36,340 nucleotides of DNA from Novimethylophilus sp036504375 (GCF_036504375.1 NZ_DASXVH010000085.1:1-36340); one strand, 5' to 3'. Shown: positions 25,938 to 34,096, numbered from the stretch's first letter. Numbers and translations: made by a program. Notes: generated from the sequence alone by a model not told the origin.

Positions 25938-27365
25938 ATGAGCCGCATGGTTAGCTATGGTCTGTGGTATCTAAATATCGCCGCGCTGCTGGGGGCATGC
26001 ACGATAGGGCCGACTTACGTCAAGCCGGACATGCAAGTGCCGGCTGCCTTCAAGGAACAGCATGGCTGGAAACCCGCCCAGCCCAAGGATGAACTGCCGC
26101 ACGGCAAATGGTGGGAAATATTCGGCGATGCGCAGTTGAACGCGCTGGTCGAACAGGTGCAAGTCTCCAACCAGAACATACGCGCGGCGGAAGCCCGCTT
26201 CCGCCAGGCGCGGGCCCTGGCCCAGCAGGCGAGGGCAGGGGTTTCCCCGACTGTGACCGGCGATATCTCCGTCAATCGTAGCCGAGCGGCTACCGGGGCT
26301 GGCGGCGGCAATTCAAGCACGATCCATAAACTGGGACTGGATGCGAGCTGGGAGCCGGATATTTGGGGCAAGGTACAGCGCTCGGTCGAATCCGGTAATG
26401 CCGGCGTGCAGGCCGGCGCCGCCGACCTCCAGGCCGCGAAGCTCAGTGCGCAGGCGGAACTGGCGCAGGATTACTTCCTGCTGCGCATTGCCGATGCGCG
26501 AAAACAGCTGCTGGAAGACACCGTCAATGCCTACCGAACATCGCTGCAGCTCACCAGCAATCAATACGCCGCCGGTGTGGCGGCGCGGGGAGATGTGGTG
26601 GTCGCGGAAACCCAGCTGAAGTCGGCCCAGGCGCAGGCGGTCGACGTCGGCGTGCAGCGGGCGCAGCTGGAGCATGCCATCGCCGTGCTCATGGGCAAGG
26701 CGCCGGCGGAATTCGCCATTGCACCGGCCGCATTCACCCCGGCGCCGCCGCGAATCCCGCTCGGCATACCTTCGGAACTGCTGGAACGTCGGCCGGATAT
26801 CGCCGCGGCAGAGCGCAGGACGGCGGCGGCCAACGCCAGAATCGGCGTCGCCCAATCGGCTTTCTACCCGGCGCTGACTTTGTCGGCCTCGGCCGGTTTG
26901 CAGAGTGCTAGCTTCGCCAAATGGCTGACTTACCCAAGCCGTTTCTGGGCGCTGGGCCCGGCGCTGGCACAGACTATTTTCGATGGCGGTTTGCGGCGCG
27001 CGCAAACCGGGCAGGCAGTGGCCGTTTATGACGAAAACGCGGCCGATTACCGCCAGACCGTGCTGACAGCCTTCCAGGAAGTGGAGGACAATCTGGCAGC
27101 GCTGCGCATCCTCGAGCAGGAAGCCCAGCTGCAGGACGACGCGGTCAAGGCCGCGCGCGAGTCGGTGGCGATCACCGGTAACCAGTACAAGGCGGGGACG
27201 GTAAGCTACATCAACGTCGTCAACGTGCAGACCATCGCGCTTATCAATGAAAGAGCCGCGCTCAACATCCAGGGCAATCGGCTCACTGCTGCGGTACTGC
27301 TGATCAAGGCTTTGGGCGGCGGCTGGAATGCAGCCGAACTAAATGGCAGCGGTGTGTCTAACTGA
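25938..27365 (+). CDS. Outer-membrane efflux lipoprotein, OprM/NodT-like
   Basis: The TolC-like channel that should complete the tripartite pump. It has 475 residues with two OEP repeats. The N-terminus is a short hydrophobic signal with lipobox LLGAC (Cys21 counted from 25938), then IGPTYVKPDMQVPAAF, the usual opening of NodT-type lipoproteins. SELLERRPDIAAAERR is a strong family motif (part of IPSELLERRPDIAAAE), and the second repeat has ALGPALAQTIFDGG. The start is ambiguous: ATG 25938 directly abuts the AAGGA, which fits better with ATG 25947 (8-base spacing), but only the longer form has a basic residue before the hydrophobic core. E. coli mdtABC uses an unlinked TolC; here the channel is in the operon. 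Confidence 0.92.
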   Translation: MSRMVSYGLWYLNIAALLGACTIGPTYVKPDMQVPAAFKEQHGWKPAQPKDELPHGKWWEIFGDAQLNALVEQVQVSNQNIRAAEARFRQARALAQQARAGVSPTVTGDISVNRSRAATGAGGGNSSTIHKLGLDASWEPDIWGKVQRSVESGNAGVQAGAADLQAAKLSAQAELAQDYFLLRIADARKQLLEDTVNAYRTSLQLTSNQYAAGVAARGDVVVAETQLKSAQAQAVDVGVQRAQLEHAIAVLMGKAPAEFAIAPAAFTPAPPRIPLGIPSELLERRPDIAAAERRTAAANARIGVAQSAFYPALTLSASAGLQSASFAKWLTYPSRFWALGPALAQTIFDGGLRRAQTGQAVAVYDENAADYRQTVLTAFQEVEDNLAALRILEQEAQLQDDAVKAARESVAITGNQYKAGTVSYINVVNVQTIALINERAALNIQGNRLTAAVLLIKALGGGWNAAELNGSGVSN

Positions 27366-27455
27366 TGTGAAATTGTCGCGAACGTGCCCCGGAGAAAGGT
27401 GTACGATCCATAGCAACTTCATCCTGCCCCCCATAAGTTTTAGGAGTTTTGCAGC

Positions 27456-28634
27456 ATGCTCGGTTATTTCGATCTTCCCTGGTGGGGCTATGCGTTGGCG
27501 GCTCTGGCGCTCACCCATATCACCATTGTCTCCGTCACGATCTTTTTGCATCGCCACCAGTCGCACCGGGCGTTGACCCTGCACCCCATCACCAGCCATT
27601 TCTTCCGTTTCTGGCTGTGGCTGACCACCGGTATCGTCACCCGCGAATGGGTATCCATCCATCGTAAACACCATGTCAAATGCGAAACGCCGGAAGACCC
27701 GCATAGCCCGCAGGTATTCGGCATCCGCGAAATATTGCTGAAAGGCGCCGAATATTATCGCGCGGAAGCCAAAAACACCGAGACGCTGGAATCCTACGGC
27801 CACGGCACGCCGGACGACTGGATCGAGCGCAAACTGTATTCCGGATACCCCAGCCTCGGCATCGGCCTCATGATGGTAATCGACCTGATCGCCTTCGGCC
27901 CGATCGGGCTCACCATCTGGGCGGTACAGATGATCTGGATTCCGCTGTTCGCCGCCGGCGTCGTTAACGGCATCGGGCATTTCTGGGGCTACCGCAGCTT
28001 CGTCACCAACGATGCATCGAGGAACATCATGCCTTGGGGCGTGCTGATCGGTGGCGAGGAGCTGCATAACAATCACCATGCATTCAGCGCCTCGGCCAAA
28101 CTGTCCAGCCGCTGGTGGGAGCTCGACATCGGCTGGATGTATATCCGGCTGCTGGCGGTGCTCAAGCTCGCGACGGTGCGCAGGATCGCTCCGCGGATGC
28201 GCTTCACGCCCGCCAAGAGCCACTGCGACCTGACTACCCTGCAGGCCATCGTCATCCATCGCTATGAGGTGCAAGCGAAGTTCGCCAAATCCCTGCTGCG
28301 TACCGCCGTGGAGGAAATCCGCAGCCTGCGGCGCAGCCAGGCGACCCCAGAACTCAGGAAGGCCGGGGCGCGCAGCGCGATCAAGCTCTGGCTGCAAAAA
28401 GGCATGGGTACCCTGGCCGGGAAAGAGCACGCAGCGTTAAGCCAGGCGCTGCATTCCAGCAAGATATTGCAGACCATAGACTCCATGCGCCAGGAACTGG
28501 TCGCGTTTGGGGCGCGCTCGACGGTATCAAGGGAGCAGCTGGTGCAGCAACTGGAAGACTGGTGCCGGCGCGCTGAAGAAAGCGGCATCCTGGCATTGCA
28601 GCAGTTCTCCCGGCAGCTGCGCTGCTACGGCTGA
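27456..28634 (+). CDS. Membrane fatty acid desaturase (acyl-CoA/acyl-lipid delta-9 type)
   Basis: A di-iron membrane desaturase that would add a cis double bond to saturated acyl chains, using oxygen. It has 392 residues. The three histidine boxes are HRHQSH (32-37), HRKHH (69-73) and HNNHH (204-208), with two hydrophobic pairs between them. The C-terminal 120 residues are soluble and helical, longer than in the shortest bacterial enzymes. AGGAG nine bases before ATG 27456 sets the start. It lies 90 bases after the outer-membrane factor in the same direction; it may be read with the efflux operon, or from its own promoter, which I could not identify. The electron donor is not encoded nearby. 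Confidence 0.9.
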   Translation: MLGYFDLPWWGYALAALALTHITIVSVTIFLHRHQSHRALTLHPITSHFFRFWLWLTTGIVTREWVSIHRKHHVKCETPEDPHSPQVFGIREILLKGAEYYRAEAKNTETLESYGHGTPDDWIERKLYSGYPSLGIGLMMVIDLIAFGPIGLTIWAVQMIWIPLFAAGVVNGIGHFWGYRSFVTNDASRNIMPWGVLIGGEELHNNHHAFSASAKLSSRWWELDIGWMYIRLLAVLKLATVRRIAPRMRFTPAKSHCDLTTLQAIVIHRYEVQAKFAKSLLRTAVEEIRSLRRSQATPELRKAGARSAIKLWLQKGMGTLAGKEHAALSQALHSSKILQTIDSMRQELVAFGARSTVSREQLVQQLEDWCRRAEESGILALQQFSRQLRCYG

Positions 28635-28644
28635 TGGGCAGGCT

Positions 28645-28669
28645 CGGCTAGTCAATTGCCGGCTAGCCG
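28645..28669 (+). repeat. Inverted repeat between desaturase and mutL
   Basis: CGGCTAG (28645-28651) pairs with CTAGCCG (28663-28669) across an 11-base loop. It lies 11 bases past the desaturase stop. No U-run follows, so it is at best a weak terminator; it could also be an operator for the adjacent mutL promoter. Confidence 0.45.
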
Positions 28670-28680
28670 ACGGCGGAGGT

Positions 28681-28686
28681 TATAAT
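28681..28686 (+). promoter_or_regulatory. Consensus -10 hexamer abutting mutL
   Basis: A perfect TATAAT ends 7 bases before the mutL ATG (28694). If used, transcription would start at or next to the start codon, giving a leaderless or nearly leaderless mRNA. No -35 is visible. The alternative is that mutL is read from upstream, with GGAGGT (28675-28680) as an overly distant ribosome-binding site (13 bases). Confidence 0.35.
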
Positions 28687-28693
28687 TGCCGCC

Positions 28694-30460
28694 ATGTCCG
28701 CCATTCGAATTCTTCCCGATGTTCTCATCAGCCAGATAGCCGCCGGTGAGGTGGTGGAGCGGCCGGCTTCCGCGCTCAAGGAATTTCTGGAAAACAGCCT
28801 GGACGCGCAGGCCACCGACATCAACGTAAGCCTGCAGCAGGGCGGCATCAAGCAGCTGCGCGTGGCCGATGACGGCCACGGCATCGCCAGGGACGAACTG
28901 GCGCTGGCGCTGGCGCGGCATGCCACCAGCAAGATCGCCAGCCTGGACGATCTGGAACAAGTCGCCAGCCTGGGGTTTCGCGGCGAGGCGCTGGCCAGCA
29001 TCGCCTCGGTATCGCGCCTCACATTGACCAGCCGCGCCAGGGGCGAGCGCCACGCCTGGCGCATCGATGCCGACGGCGGCCGGCCGACAGCGCCGCAGCC
29101 GGCCGCGCTCGATGCCGGCTCGGTGGTCGAGATGCAGGACATCTATTTCAATACGCCCGCCCGGCGCAAATTTCTCAAAACCGAAGCCACCGAGTTTGGC
29201 CACTGCGAAGAAACCTTCAAGCGCATTGCGCTGTCGCGTCCCGACGTGGCTTTTCAGTTGAGCCATAACGGCAGCGTCAAATGGCGGTTGGGGTCGGCTG
29301 ATCCGGCCATGCGTATCGGCGCCGTGCTGGGCGAAGATTTCGCCGATGCCGCATTGCAGCTCGACGAACAGGGCGGGGCGCTGCGGCTGTGGGGGCTGGC
29401 GGCCAAGCCGGCCTATTCCAGGCTGTCGCGCGACGCGCAGTATGTCTACGTCAACGGCCGTTTCGTGCGCGACAAGCTGCTGGCCCATGCGATCCGCCAA
29501 GCCTACCGGGACGTGCTGCACCACGAACGCCATCCGGCCTTCGTGCTATTCCTCGAGATCGATCCAGCACTGGTCGATGCCAACGTCCATCCCACCAAGA
29601 CCGAAGTCAGGTTTCGCGACGGCCAGGCGGTGCACCGCTTCGTTTTTCATAGCCTGCACAAGGTGCTGGCCGCGCCTGTCGGTGTCGCGGCCGCAATGCA
29701 GCCAACAATGCCGCCGCCGCAATCGTCTCAGTCCAGCCCCTACCCGGCGTACCAGCCGCAGATTCCGCTGCAGGCCGGCGAAAACCAGAGTTTCTATGCC
29801 ACGCTGTTCGGCGGCAGCAAGCCCGTGCGGGCGGATACCGAAGTGGCAATGCCGGAACGGCAGGACGGCTCCCGGGAATACCCGTTGGGCTTCGCCATCG
29901 CCCAGTTGCACGGCGTCTACGTGCTGGCCCAGAACCGGCACGGGCTGGTTGTGGTGGACATGCATGCCGCCCATGAACGCATCATGTATGAAAAGCTGAA
30001 AACCGCACTGGACGCGCACGCCGTCGCTACACAACCGCTGCTGATCCCGGTCAGCTTTCACGCCGACCGGCTGGAAGTCGCGGCGGTGGAAGAACAGGGG
30101 GACGTACTGCACAACCTGGGTTTCGAACTCGCCGTGCTTTCGCCCACGACATTGGCGGTACGCTCGATACCCGCGATGCTAGCCGATTCCGACGCAGTGG
30201 CATTGGCGCGTGACGTGCTGCGCGACGTGCGCGAATACGGCGGCAGCCGCGCGCTCACCGAACGCCGCAACGAACTGCTCGCCACCATGGCCTGCCACGC
30301 CGCGGTGCGCGCCAACCGCAGCCTTACCGTCACTGAAATGAACGCCCTGCTGCGCGACATGGAAGCCACCGAGCGCTCGGAGCAATGCAACCACGGCCGG
30401 CCGACCTGGTTTCAGGCGACGATGACGGAATTGGACAAGATGTTCATGCGAGGCAAGTAA
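28694..30460 (+). CDS. mutL: DNA mismatch repair protein MutL (with endonuclease motif)
   Basis: Couples mismatch recognition by MutS to strand incision. It has 588 residues. The GHKL ATPase half opens with IAAGEVVERPASALKEFLENS (part; catalytic E33, Mg-binding N34), VADDGHGI and LGFRGEALASIAS. A Pro/Gln-rich linker at about 335-400 leads to the C-terminal dimerisation domain. That domain carries the endonuclease motif at 422-433 (DMHAAHERIMYE, fitting D-x-H-A-x2-E-x4-E), with partners ACHAAVRA and CNHGRPTW, so it should be the nicking type found in bacteria without MutH. It stands alone here, separated from amiC upstream by the efflux block and from miaA downstream by two genes. Confidence 0.95.
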   Translation: MSAIRILPDVLISQIAAGEVVERPASALKEFLENSLDAQATDINVSLQQGGIKQLRVADDGHGIARDELALALARHATSKIASLDDLEQVASLGFRGEALASIASVSRLTLTSRARGERHAWRIDADGGRPTAPQPAALDAGSVVEMQDIYFNTPARRKFLKTEATEFGHCEETFKRIALSRPDVAFQLSHNGSVKWRLGSADPAMRIGAVLGEDFADAALQLDEQGGALRLWGLAAKPAYSRLSRDAQYVYVNGRFVRDKLLAHAIRQAYRDVLHHERHPAFVLFLEIDPALVDANVHPTKTEVRFRDGQAVHRFVFHSLHKVLAAPVGVAAAMQPTMPPPQSSQSSPYPAYQPQIPLQAGENQSFYATLFGGSKPVRADTEVAMPERQDGSREYPLGFAIAQLHGVYVLAQNRHGLVVVDMHAAHERIMYEKLKTALDAHAVATQPLLIPVSFHADRLEVAAVEEQGDVLHNLGFELAVLSPTTLAVRSIPAMLADSDAVALARDVLRDVREYGGSRALTERRNELLATMACHAAVRANRSLTVTEMNALLRDMEATERSEQCNHGRPTWFQATMTELDKMFMRGK

Positions 30461-30491
30461 TTAGCTGGCAGCCTTCAAGCAATACATTAGC

Positions 30492-31655
30492 TCAAGGCAT
30501 CACTTCCACATAGTCGTAGACCTCGCAGTCGGCCACTTCCTTGCGCGCCCTGAGCGAGGCCCGCGCGTACCAGGCAGCCGGATCGCGGCGATCGATTTCC
30601 CGGCCGATAAATTGCACCAGTTCGCACACCGGCTCGACCACTTTCGTCCGGTAGTGCAGATCGTTTTCGACATAGGCACGGTGCAGGTTCTTCATGCAGT
30701 TGCGCCGGCAGAAAGCGAACGCTGCGCAGGTTTCGCAGGGCATATCCGGCGTGGGTTGCAGCGGCGAGCGCGTCAGCCAGTTGCCGTTGATGTCGCCGTG
30801 CTGCATGGCGTCATCGTAGGTCATGTCCGGGCACGGATAGATGCGGCCGTCCGGCAGCACGTTGAGTATGTGCGTCGAGGCGCGGCACTGCGCATAGCCG
30901 GACGCCGCTTCGATTGCGCGGTTCGGCAGTACCTTGTTGCGCACCACGCCCATGATGGGGATCATCGGATAGGCGCGATCGGTTTGCGCGAAAAAGCGGT
31001 CTATCATTTGCGTCAGCACCGCTTGCTTGCGCGCCATCGATTCCGCATCGTAGACATCGTCCGACTGTGCAAACTGGAAATAGACATAATCGAAAGTGTC
31101 CAGAAGGCCGTCGAGCTCTTCGAAGCTGGTCGTGCCCGCGTGCCAGGTCACCCTGGCGGTGAGCGTGCCTTGGACTTTTCCCCGCATGCGTTCCAGGTTC
31201 TTGCCTACCTTGCGGAACACGCCGCGCCCGCGGTAGCCGTCGGTGGTGGCCTCGCCGCCGTCGATGGACACCAGCGTATTGGACAGTTTTTCCAGGATCG
31301 CGTCGGGCAGGCGGTTGAGCAGCGTGCCGTTGGTCTGCAGCTGATAGCGGAAATTGGGCCAGCGCTGGGTGACCTCGCTCATGTACGGAATATTAAGCGT
31401 GGGCTCGCCGCCGTAGAACGTGATGTAGATTTCCTTGTCGGCAAGCTGGCTGCGGATGAACGCATCCAGTGCGTCCAGCGTATAGCTCACCTTGCCTTGC
31501 GAATTGACGACGTCGCCAACCGCTTCCGAGCAATAGCTGCATTTGAGATTGCAGCGCAGCGTGGTGTAGAGTTGCAGCTCGACCCGATTGCCGATGATAG
31601 GCCCGTGTGTGATGTGATCCATGGCTCCCATAGCGTTGGTCTTGTTCCTTTTCAT
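30492..31655 (-). CDS. Radical SAM/SPASM protein of unknown substrate
   Basis: A radical SAM enzyme: the [4Fe-4S] motif is in TTLRCNLKCSYCSEA (CxxxCxxC), followed by the SAM-binding YGGEPTL and TNGTLL. The C-terminal SPASM-type region has the cysteines of auxiliary clusters: YAQCRASTH, IYPCPDM, CETCAAFAFCRRNC and a last PVCELV. Such proteins modify peptides or proteins or activate enzymes. No precursor peptide, peptidase or sulfatase lies nearby, so the substrate is unknown. The frame is open to 31838; I chose ATG 31655 because upstream sequence has no family character and a promoter candidate lies at 31683-31691. ATG 31631 and 31622 are equally possible starts. It converges on mutL and diverges from the MFS gene. 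Confidence 0.82.
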   Translation of the reverse strand: MKRNKTNAMGAMDHITHGPIIGNRVELQLYTTLRCNLKCSYCSEAVGDVVNSQGKVSYTLDALDAFIRSQLADKEIYITFYGGEPTLNIPYMSEVTQRWPNFRYQLQTNGTLLNRLPDAILEKLSNTLVSIDGGEATTDGYRGRGVFRKVGKNLERMRGKVQGTLTARVTWHAGTTSFEELDGLLDTFDYVYFQFAQSDDVYDAESMARKQAVLTQMIDRFFAQTDRAYPMIPIMGVVRNKVLPNRAIEAASGYAQCRASTHILNVLPDGRIYPCPDMTYDDAMQHGDINGNWLTRSPLQPTPDMPCETCAAFAFCRRNCMKNLHRAYVENDLHYRTKVVEPVCELVQFIGREIDRRDPAAWYARASLRARKEVADCEVYDYVEVMP

Positions 31656-31682
31656 ACAGACGGCAAAAAATAAAAGGATGGG

Positions 31683-31691
31683 ATTATCCCA
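31683..31691 (-). promoter_or_regulatory. Possible extended -10 promoter for the radical SAM gene
   Basis: On the minus strand TGGGATAAT reads as an extended -10 (TG, one base, GATAAT). It would start transcription near 31676, about 20-55 bases before the three candidate start codons. No good -35 is seen. On the plus strand TGATAACAT (31727-31735) is a similar candidate for the MFS gene. Confidence 0.33.
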
Positions 31692-31779
31692 CTTTATCGG
31701 GCGCGGCAGTGCGGCAACGTTTCTCGTGATAACATCGCCGGCACATATAGCAAGCCGCAACCGCCGCACAGGAACGACT

Positions 31780-33054
31780 TTGACCAATACTCCTTCCCCT
31801 TCCGTCGTGCGTATCGCGCTGGCGAGCTTCATCGGCACCGCGATCGAGTTCTACGATTTCTACATCTACGGCATGGCGGCAGCGCTGGCGATCGGGCCGG
31901 TGTTCTTTCCCGGCAGCGACCCGGCGGCGCAGGCGCTCAATGCCTTTCTTACCTTCGGCATCGCCTTTCTGGCGCGGCCGCTGGGCGCCATCCTGTTCGG
32001 GCATTTCGGCGACCGTATCGGGCGCAAGGCGACGCTGGTCACGTCACTGCTGGTGATGGGCATTTCGACCACGCTGATCGGCCTGCTGCCGGGCTACGAT
32101 ACGCTGGGCACCTGGGCGCCGGTGTTGCTGTGCCTGCTGCGCTTCGGCCAGGGCATAGGCCTCGGCGGGGAGTGGGGCGGGGCGGCATTGCTGGCGACGG
32201 AAAACGCCCCGGCCGGCAAGCGCGGCTGGTACGGCATGTTTCCCCAGCTCGGGCCGCCGGTCGGATTCCTGTGCGCGACGGGAAGCTTTCTGCTGCTCGC
32301 GTATGGCCTGGACGATGCGCAGTTCCGTGCCTGGGGCTGGCGCCTGCCGTTCATCGCCAGCGCCGTGCTGGTGGCCGTCGGCCTCTACGTGCGGCTGGCG
32401 CTGGCGGAAACGCCGGTGTTCGCGCAGGCACTCAAACAGCACCAACCAACCGACCTGCCGCTGGCGGAACTGCTGCGCCGCCATGCGCTGCCCATGCTGC
32501 TGGGCGCGCTGGCGATGGTGGTGTGCTACGCGCTGTTCTATATTTCCACGGTGTTTTCGCTGAGCTATGGCACCACGGTATTGCATATCCCGCGCCAGCA
32601 GTTCCTGGGCATGCTGTGCGTCGCGGTGCTGTTCATGGCCGCCGCCACGCCGCTCGCCGCCAGGGCCGGCGACCGCTTCGGGCGGCGGCCGGTACTACTT
32701 GCCGCGGGCAGCGCCGCACTGCTGTCCGGCTTCGCACTGGCGCCGATGCTGGGTAGCGGATCGTCAGTGCTGATCACCGCATTTCTCTCGCTGCAATTAT
32801 TCCTGATGGGGGCGACGTTCGCCCCGATGGGCGCTCTGTTGCCGGAACTATTCCCCACCCGGGTGCGCTATACCGGGGCGGGTGCCGCTTACAACCTCGG
32901 CGGTATCCTGGGCGCTTCCTTCGCTCCCTATATCGCCCAGAAACTGGTCAACCATGGTGGTCTGTCATGGGTGGGCGGCTATATCTCGGTTGCGGCGGCC
33001 ATCAGTGTAGCTGCCGTGTGGGCCATGCAGGAAACCCGCGACCAGCGGCTTTAG
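31780..33054 (+). CDS. MFS transporter, metabolite:H+ symporter (MHS) family
   Basis: A 424-residue inner-membrane carrier with about twelve membrane segments. The MHS signature opening is ASFIGTAIEFYDFYIYG; the MFS loop 2-3 motif is GHFGDRIGRKATLV and is echoed at RAGDRFGRRPVLL; FGQGIGLGGEWGGAALLATE is typical of ShiA/ProP/KgtP-like proteins. Family substrates include shikimate, proline/betaine, citrate and 2-oxoglutarate; none can be chosen here. The frame is open back to 31621, but TTG 31780 has AGGAA five bases upstream and fits the family N-terminus, so I chose it. It is 3 bases from miaA and probably co-transcribed with it. Confidence 0.86.
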   Translation: MTNTPSPSVVRIALASFIGTAIEFYDFYIYGMAAALAIGPVFFPGSDPAAQALNAFLTFGIAFLARPLGAILFGHFGDRIGRKATLVTSLLVMGISTTLIGLLPGYDTLGTWAPVLLCLLRFGQGIGLGGEWGGAALLATENAPAGKRGWYGMFPQLGPPVGFLCATGSFLLLAYGLDDAQFRAWGWRLPFIASAVLVAVGLYVRLALAETPVFAQALKQHQPTDLPLAELLRRHALPMLLGALAMVVCYALFYISTVFSLSYGTTVLHIPRQQFLGMLCVAVLFMAAATPLAARAGDRFGRRPVLLAAGSAALLSGFALAPMLGSGSSVLITAFLSLQLFLMGATFAPMGALLPELFPTRVRYTGAGAAYNLGGILGASFAPYIAQKLVNHGGLSWVGGYISVAAAISVAAVWAMQETRDQRL

Positions 33055-33057
33055 CCC

Positions 33058-34005
33058 ATGACAGAACACCAGCTTCCGCCGGCGATTTTTCTGATGGGCC
33101 CCACCGCCAGCGGTAAAACCGGCCTGGCGGTGGAGTGGGCGCAGCGCCTGCCAGTGGAACTGATCAGCGTGGATTCCGCGCTGGTCTATTGCGGCATGGA
33201 TATCGGCACTGCCAAGCCGGATGCGGCTACGCTGGCGCGGGCGCCGCATCACCTCATCGATCTCATCGATCCCACGCAATCGTATTCCGCCGCGCAGTTT
33301 CGTGCCGATGCGCTGAAACTGATGGCGGAGATTACGGCACGCAACAAAATCCCGTTGTTGGTCGGCGGCACGATGCTTTATTTCAACGCCTTGCAGCATG
33401 GGTTGAACGATCTGCCGCAAGCCGATCCTGAAATCCGTGCACGGTTGCTTGATCAGGCAGAGCAGGAAGGCTGGCCCGCGCTGCACGCCAGGCTGGCGCA
33501 AATCGATCCGGCCACGGCGCAGCGCCTGCAACCCAACGATGCCCAGCGCATCGAGCGCGCGCTGGAGATCTGCCTGCTTGCAGGCAAGCCGATGTCGGAA
33601 CTGCTGCAACAGGATAAAAACGCCGGCCTGCCATATCGGCTGCTGAAAATCGCGCTATTGCCCTCGGATCGGGCCGCACTGCATCAGCGCATCGCCCAGC
33701 GCTTCGATGCCATGCTGGAGCAGGGCCTGATAGCAGAGGTGAGGGCGTTGCGCCGGCAATATCCGGCATTGACCGAGTCGCTGCCGTCGATGCGCTGTGT
33801 CGGCTACCGCCAGGCTTGGCAGCATATCGATGGCGGACTTGACCTTGCAGCATTGCGGGAAAAAGGCATCATCGCCACCCGCCAACTGGCCAAGCGCCAG
33901 ATGACCTGGCTGCGCGGCATGGGGGATATCATCGCTCTGGACTGTCTAGATAAGTCGATAATGGACAGTTCACTTGATTTGATGGGGCGGCTTTATCCCC
34001 AATAA
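33058..34005 (+). CDS. miaA: tRNA dimethylallyltransferase
   Basis: Adds a dimethylallyl group to N6 of A37 in tRNAs reading UNN codons, the first step toward ms2i6A. It has 315 residues. The P-loop is GPTASGKT at 14-21; next are ISVDSALVYCGMDIGTAKP, HHLIDLIDP and VGGTMLYFNAL, and the tRNA-binding insertion leads to RCVGYRQAW and RQLAKRQMTWLR. It lies 3 bases after the MFS gene. In many proteobacteria miaA follows mutL directly; here two accessory genes separate them. No hfq or hflX follows. Confidence 0.95.
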   Translation: MTEHQLPPAIFLMGPTASGKTGLAVEWAQRLPVELISVDSALVYCGMDIGTAKPDAATLARAPHHLIDLIDPTQSYSAAQFRADALKLMAEITARNKIPLLVGGTMLYFNALQHGLNDLPQADPEIRARLLDQAEQEGWPALHARLAQIDPATAQRLQPNDAQRIERALEICLLAGKPMSELLQQDKNAGLPYRLLKIALLPSDRAALHQRIAQRFDAMLEQGLIAEVRALRRQYPALTESLPSMRCVGYRQAWQHIDGGLDLAALREKGIIATRQLAKRQMTWLRGMGDIIALDCLDKSIMDSSLDLMGRLYPQ

Positions 34006-34065
34006 AGTTCGCTGCATCCTTTTTGCAACAGTGAGATGCTTCGATTAGTTCATGTTAATTTCCTC

Positions 34066-34096
34066 TTGACATGGGCTGTCTTAAGGGACAGTATTT
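34066..34096 (+). promoter_or_regulatory. Promoter with a dyad in the spacer, candidate MerR-type operator
   Basis: A consensus -35 TTGACA (34066-34071) is followed by the perfect inverted repeat CTGTC-TTAAGG-GACAG (34076-34091). The -10 is poor: CAGTAT, AGTATT or GTATTT at spacers of 17-19 bases. A dyad between a good -35 and a weak, distant -10 is the usual layout of promoters controlled by MerR-family proteins. The gene downstream has a MerR-type domain. More TGTC/GACA copies lie nearby. This places transcription start downstream of the ORF's first ATG (34071), favouring the start at 34143. Confidence 0.45.

Noticed and set aside
30492..31655. Ribosomally made peptide (RiPP) cluster around the radical SAM gene
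   Set aside because: I searched both strands nearby for a short precursor with a leader and Cys/Gly-rich core and saw none, and there is no peptidase or dedicated ABC exporter. The adjacent MFS is an ordinary metabolite symporter type.
31621..31779. Longer MFS start at 31621 and longer radical SAM start at 31838
   Set aside because: Each would overlap the other gene's promoter or coding start, and neither extension has family character. TTG 31780 has a good ribosome-binding site.
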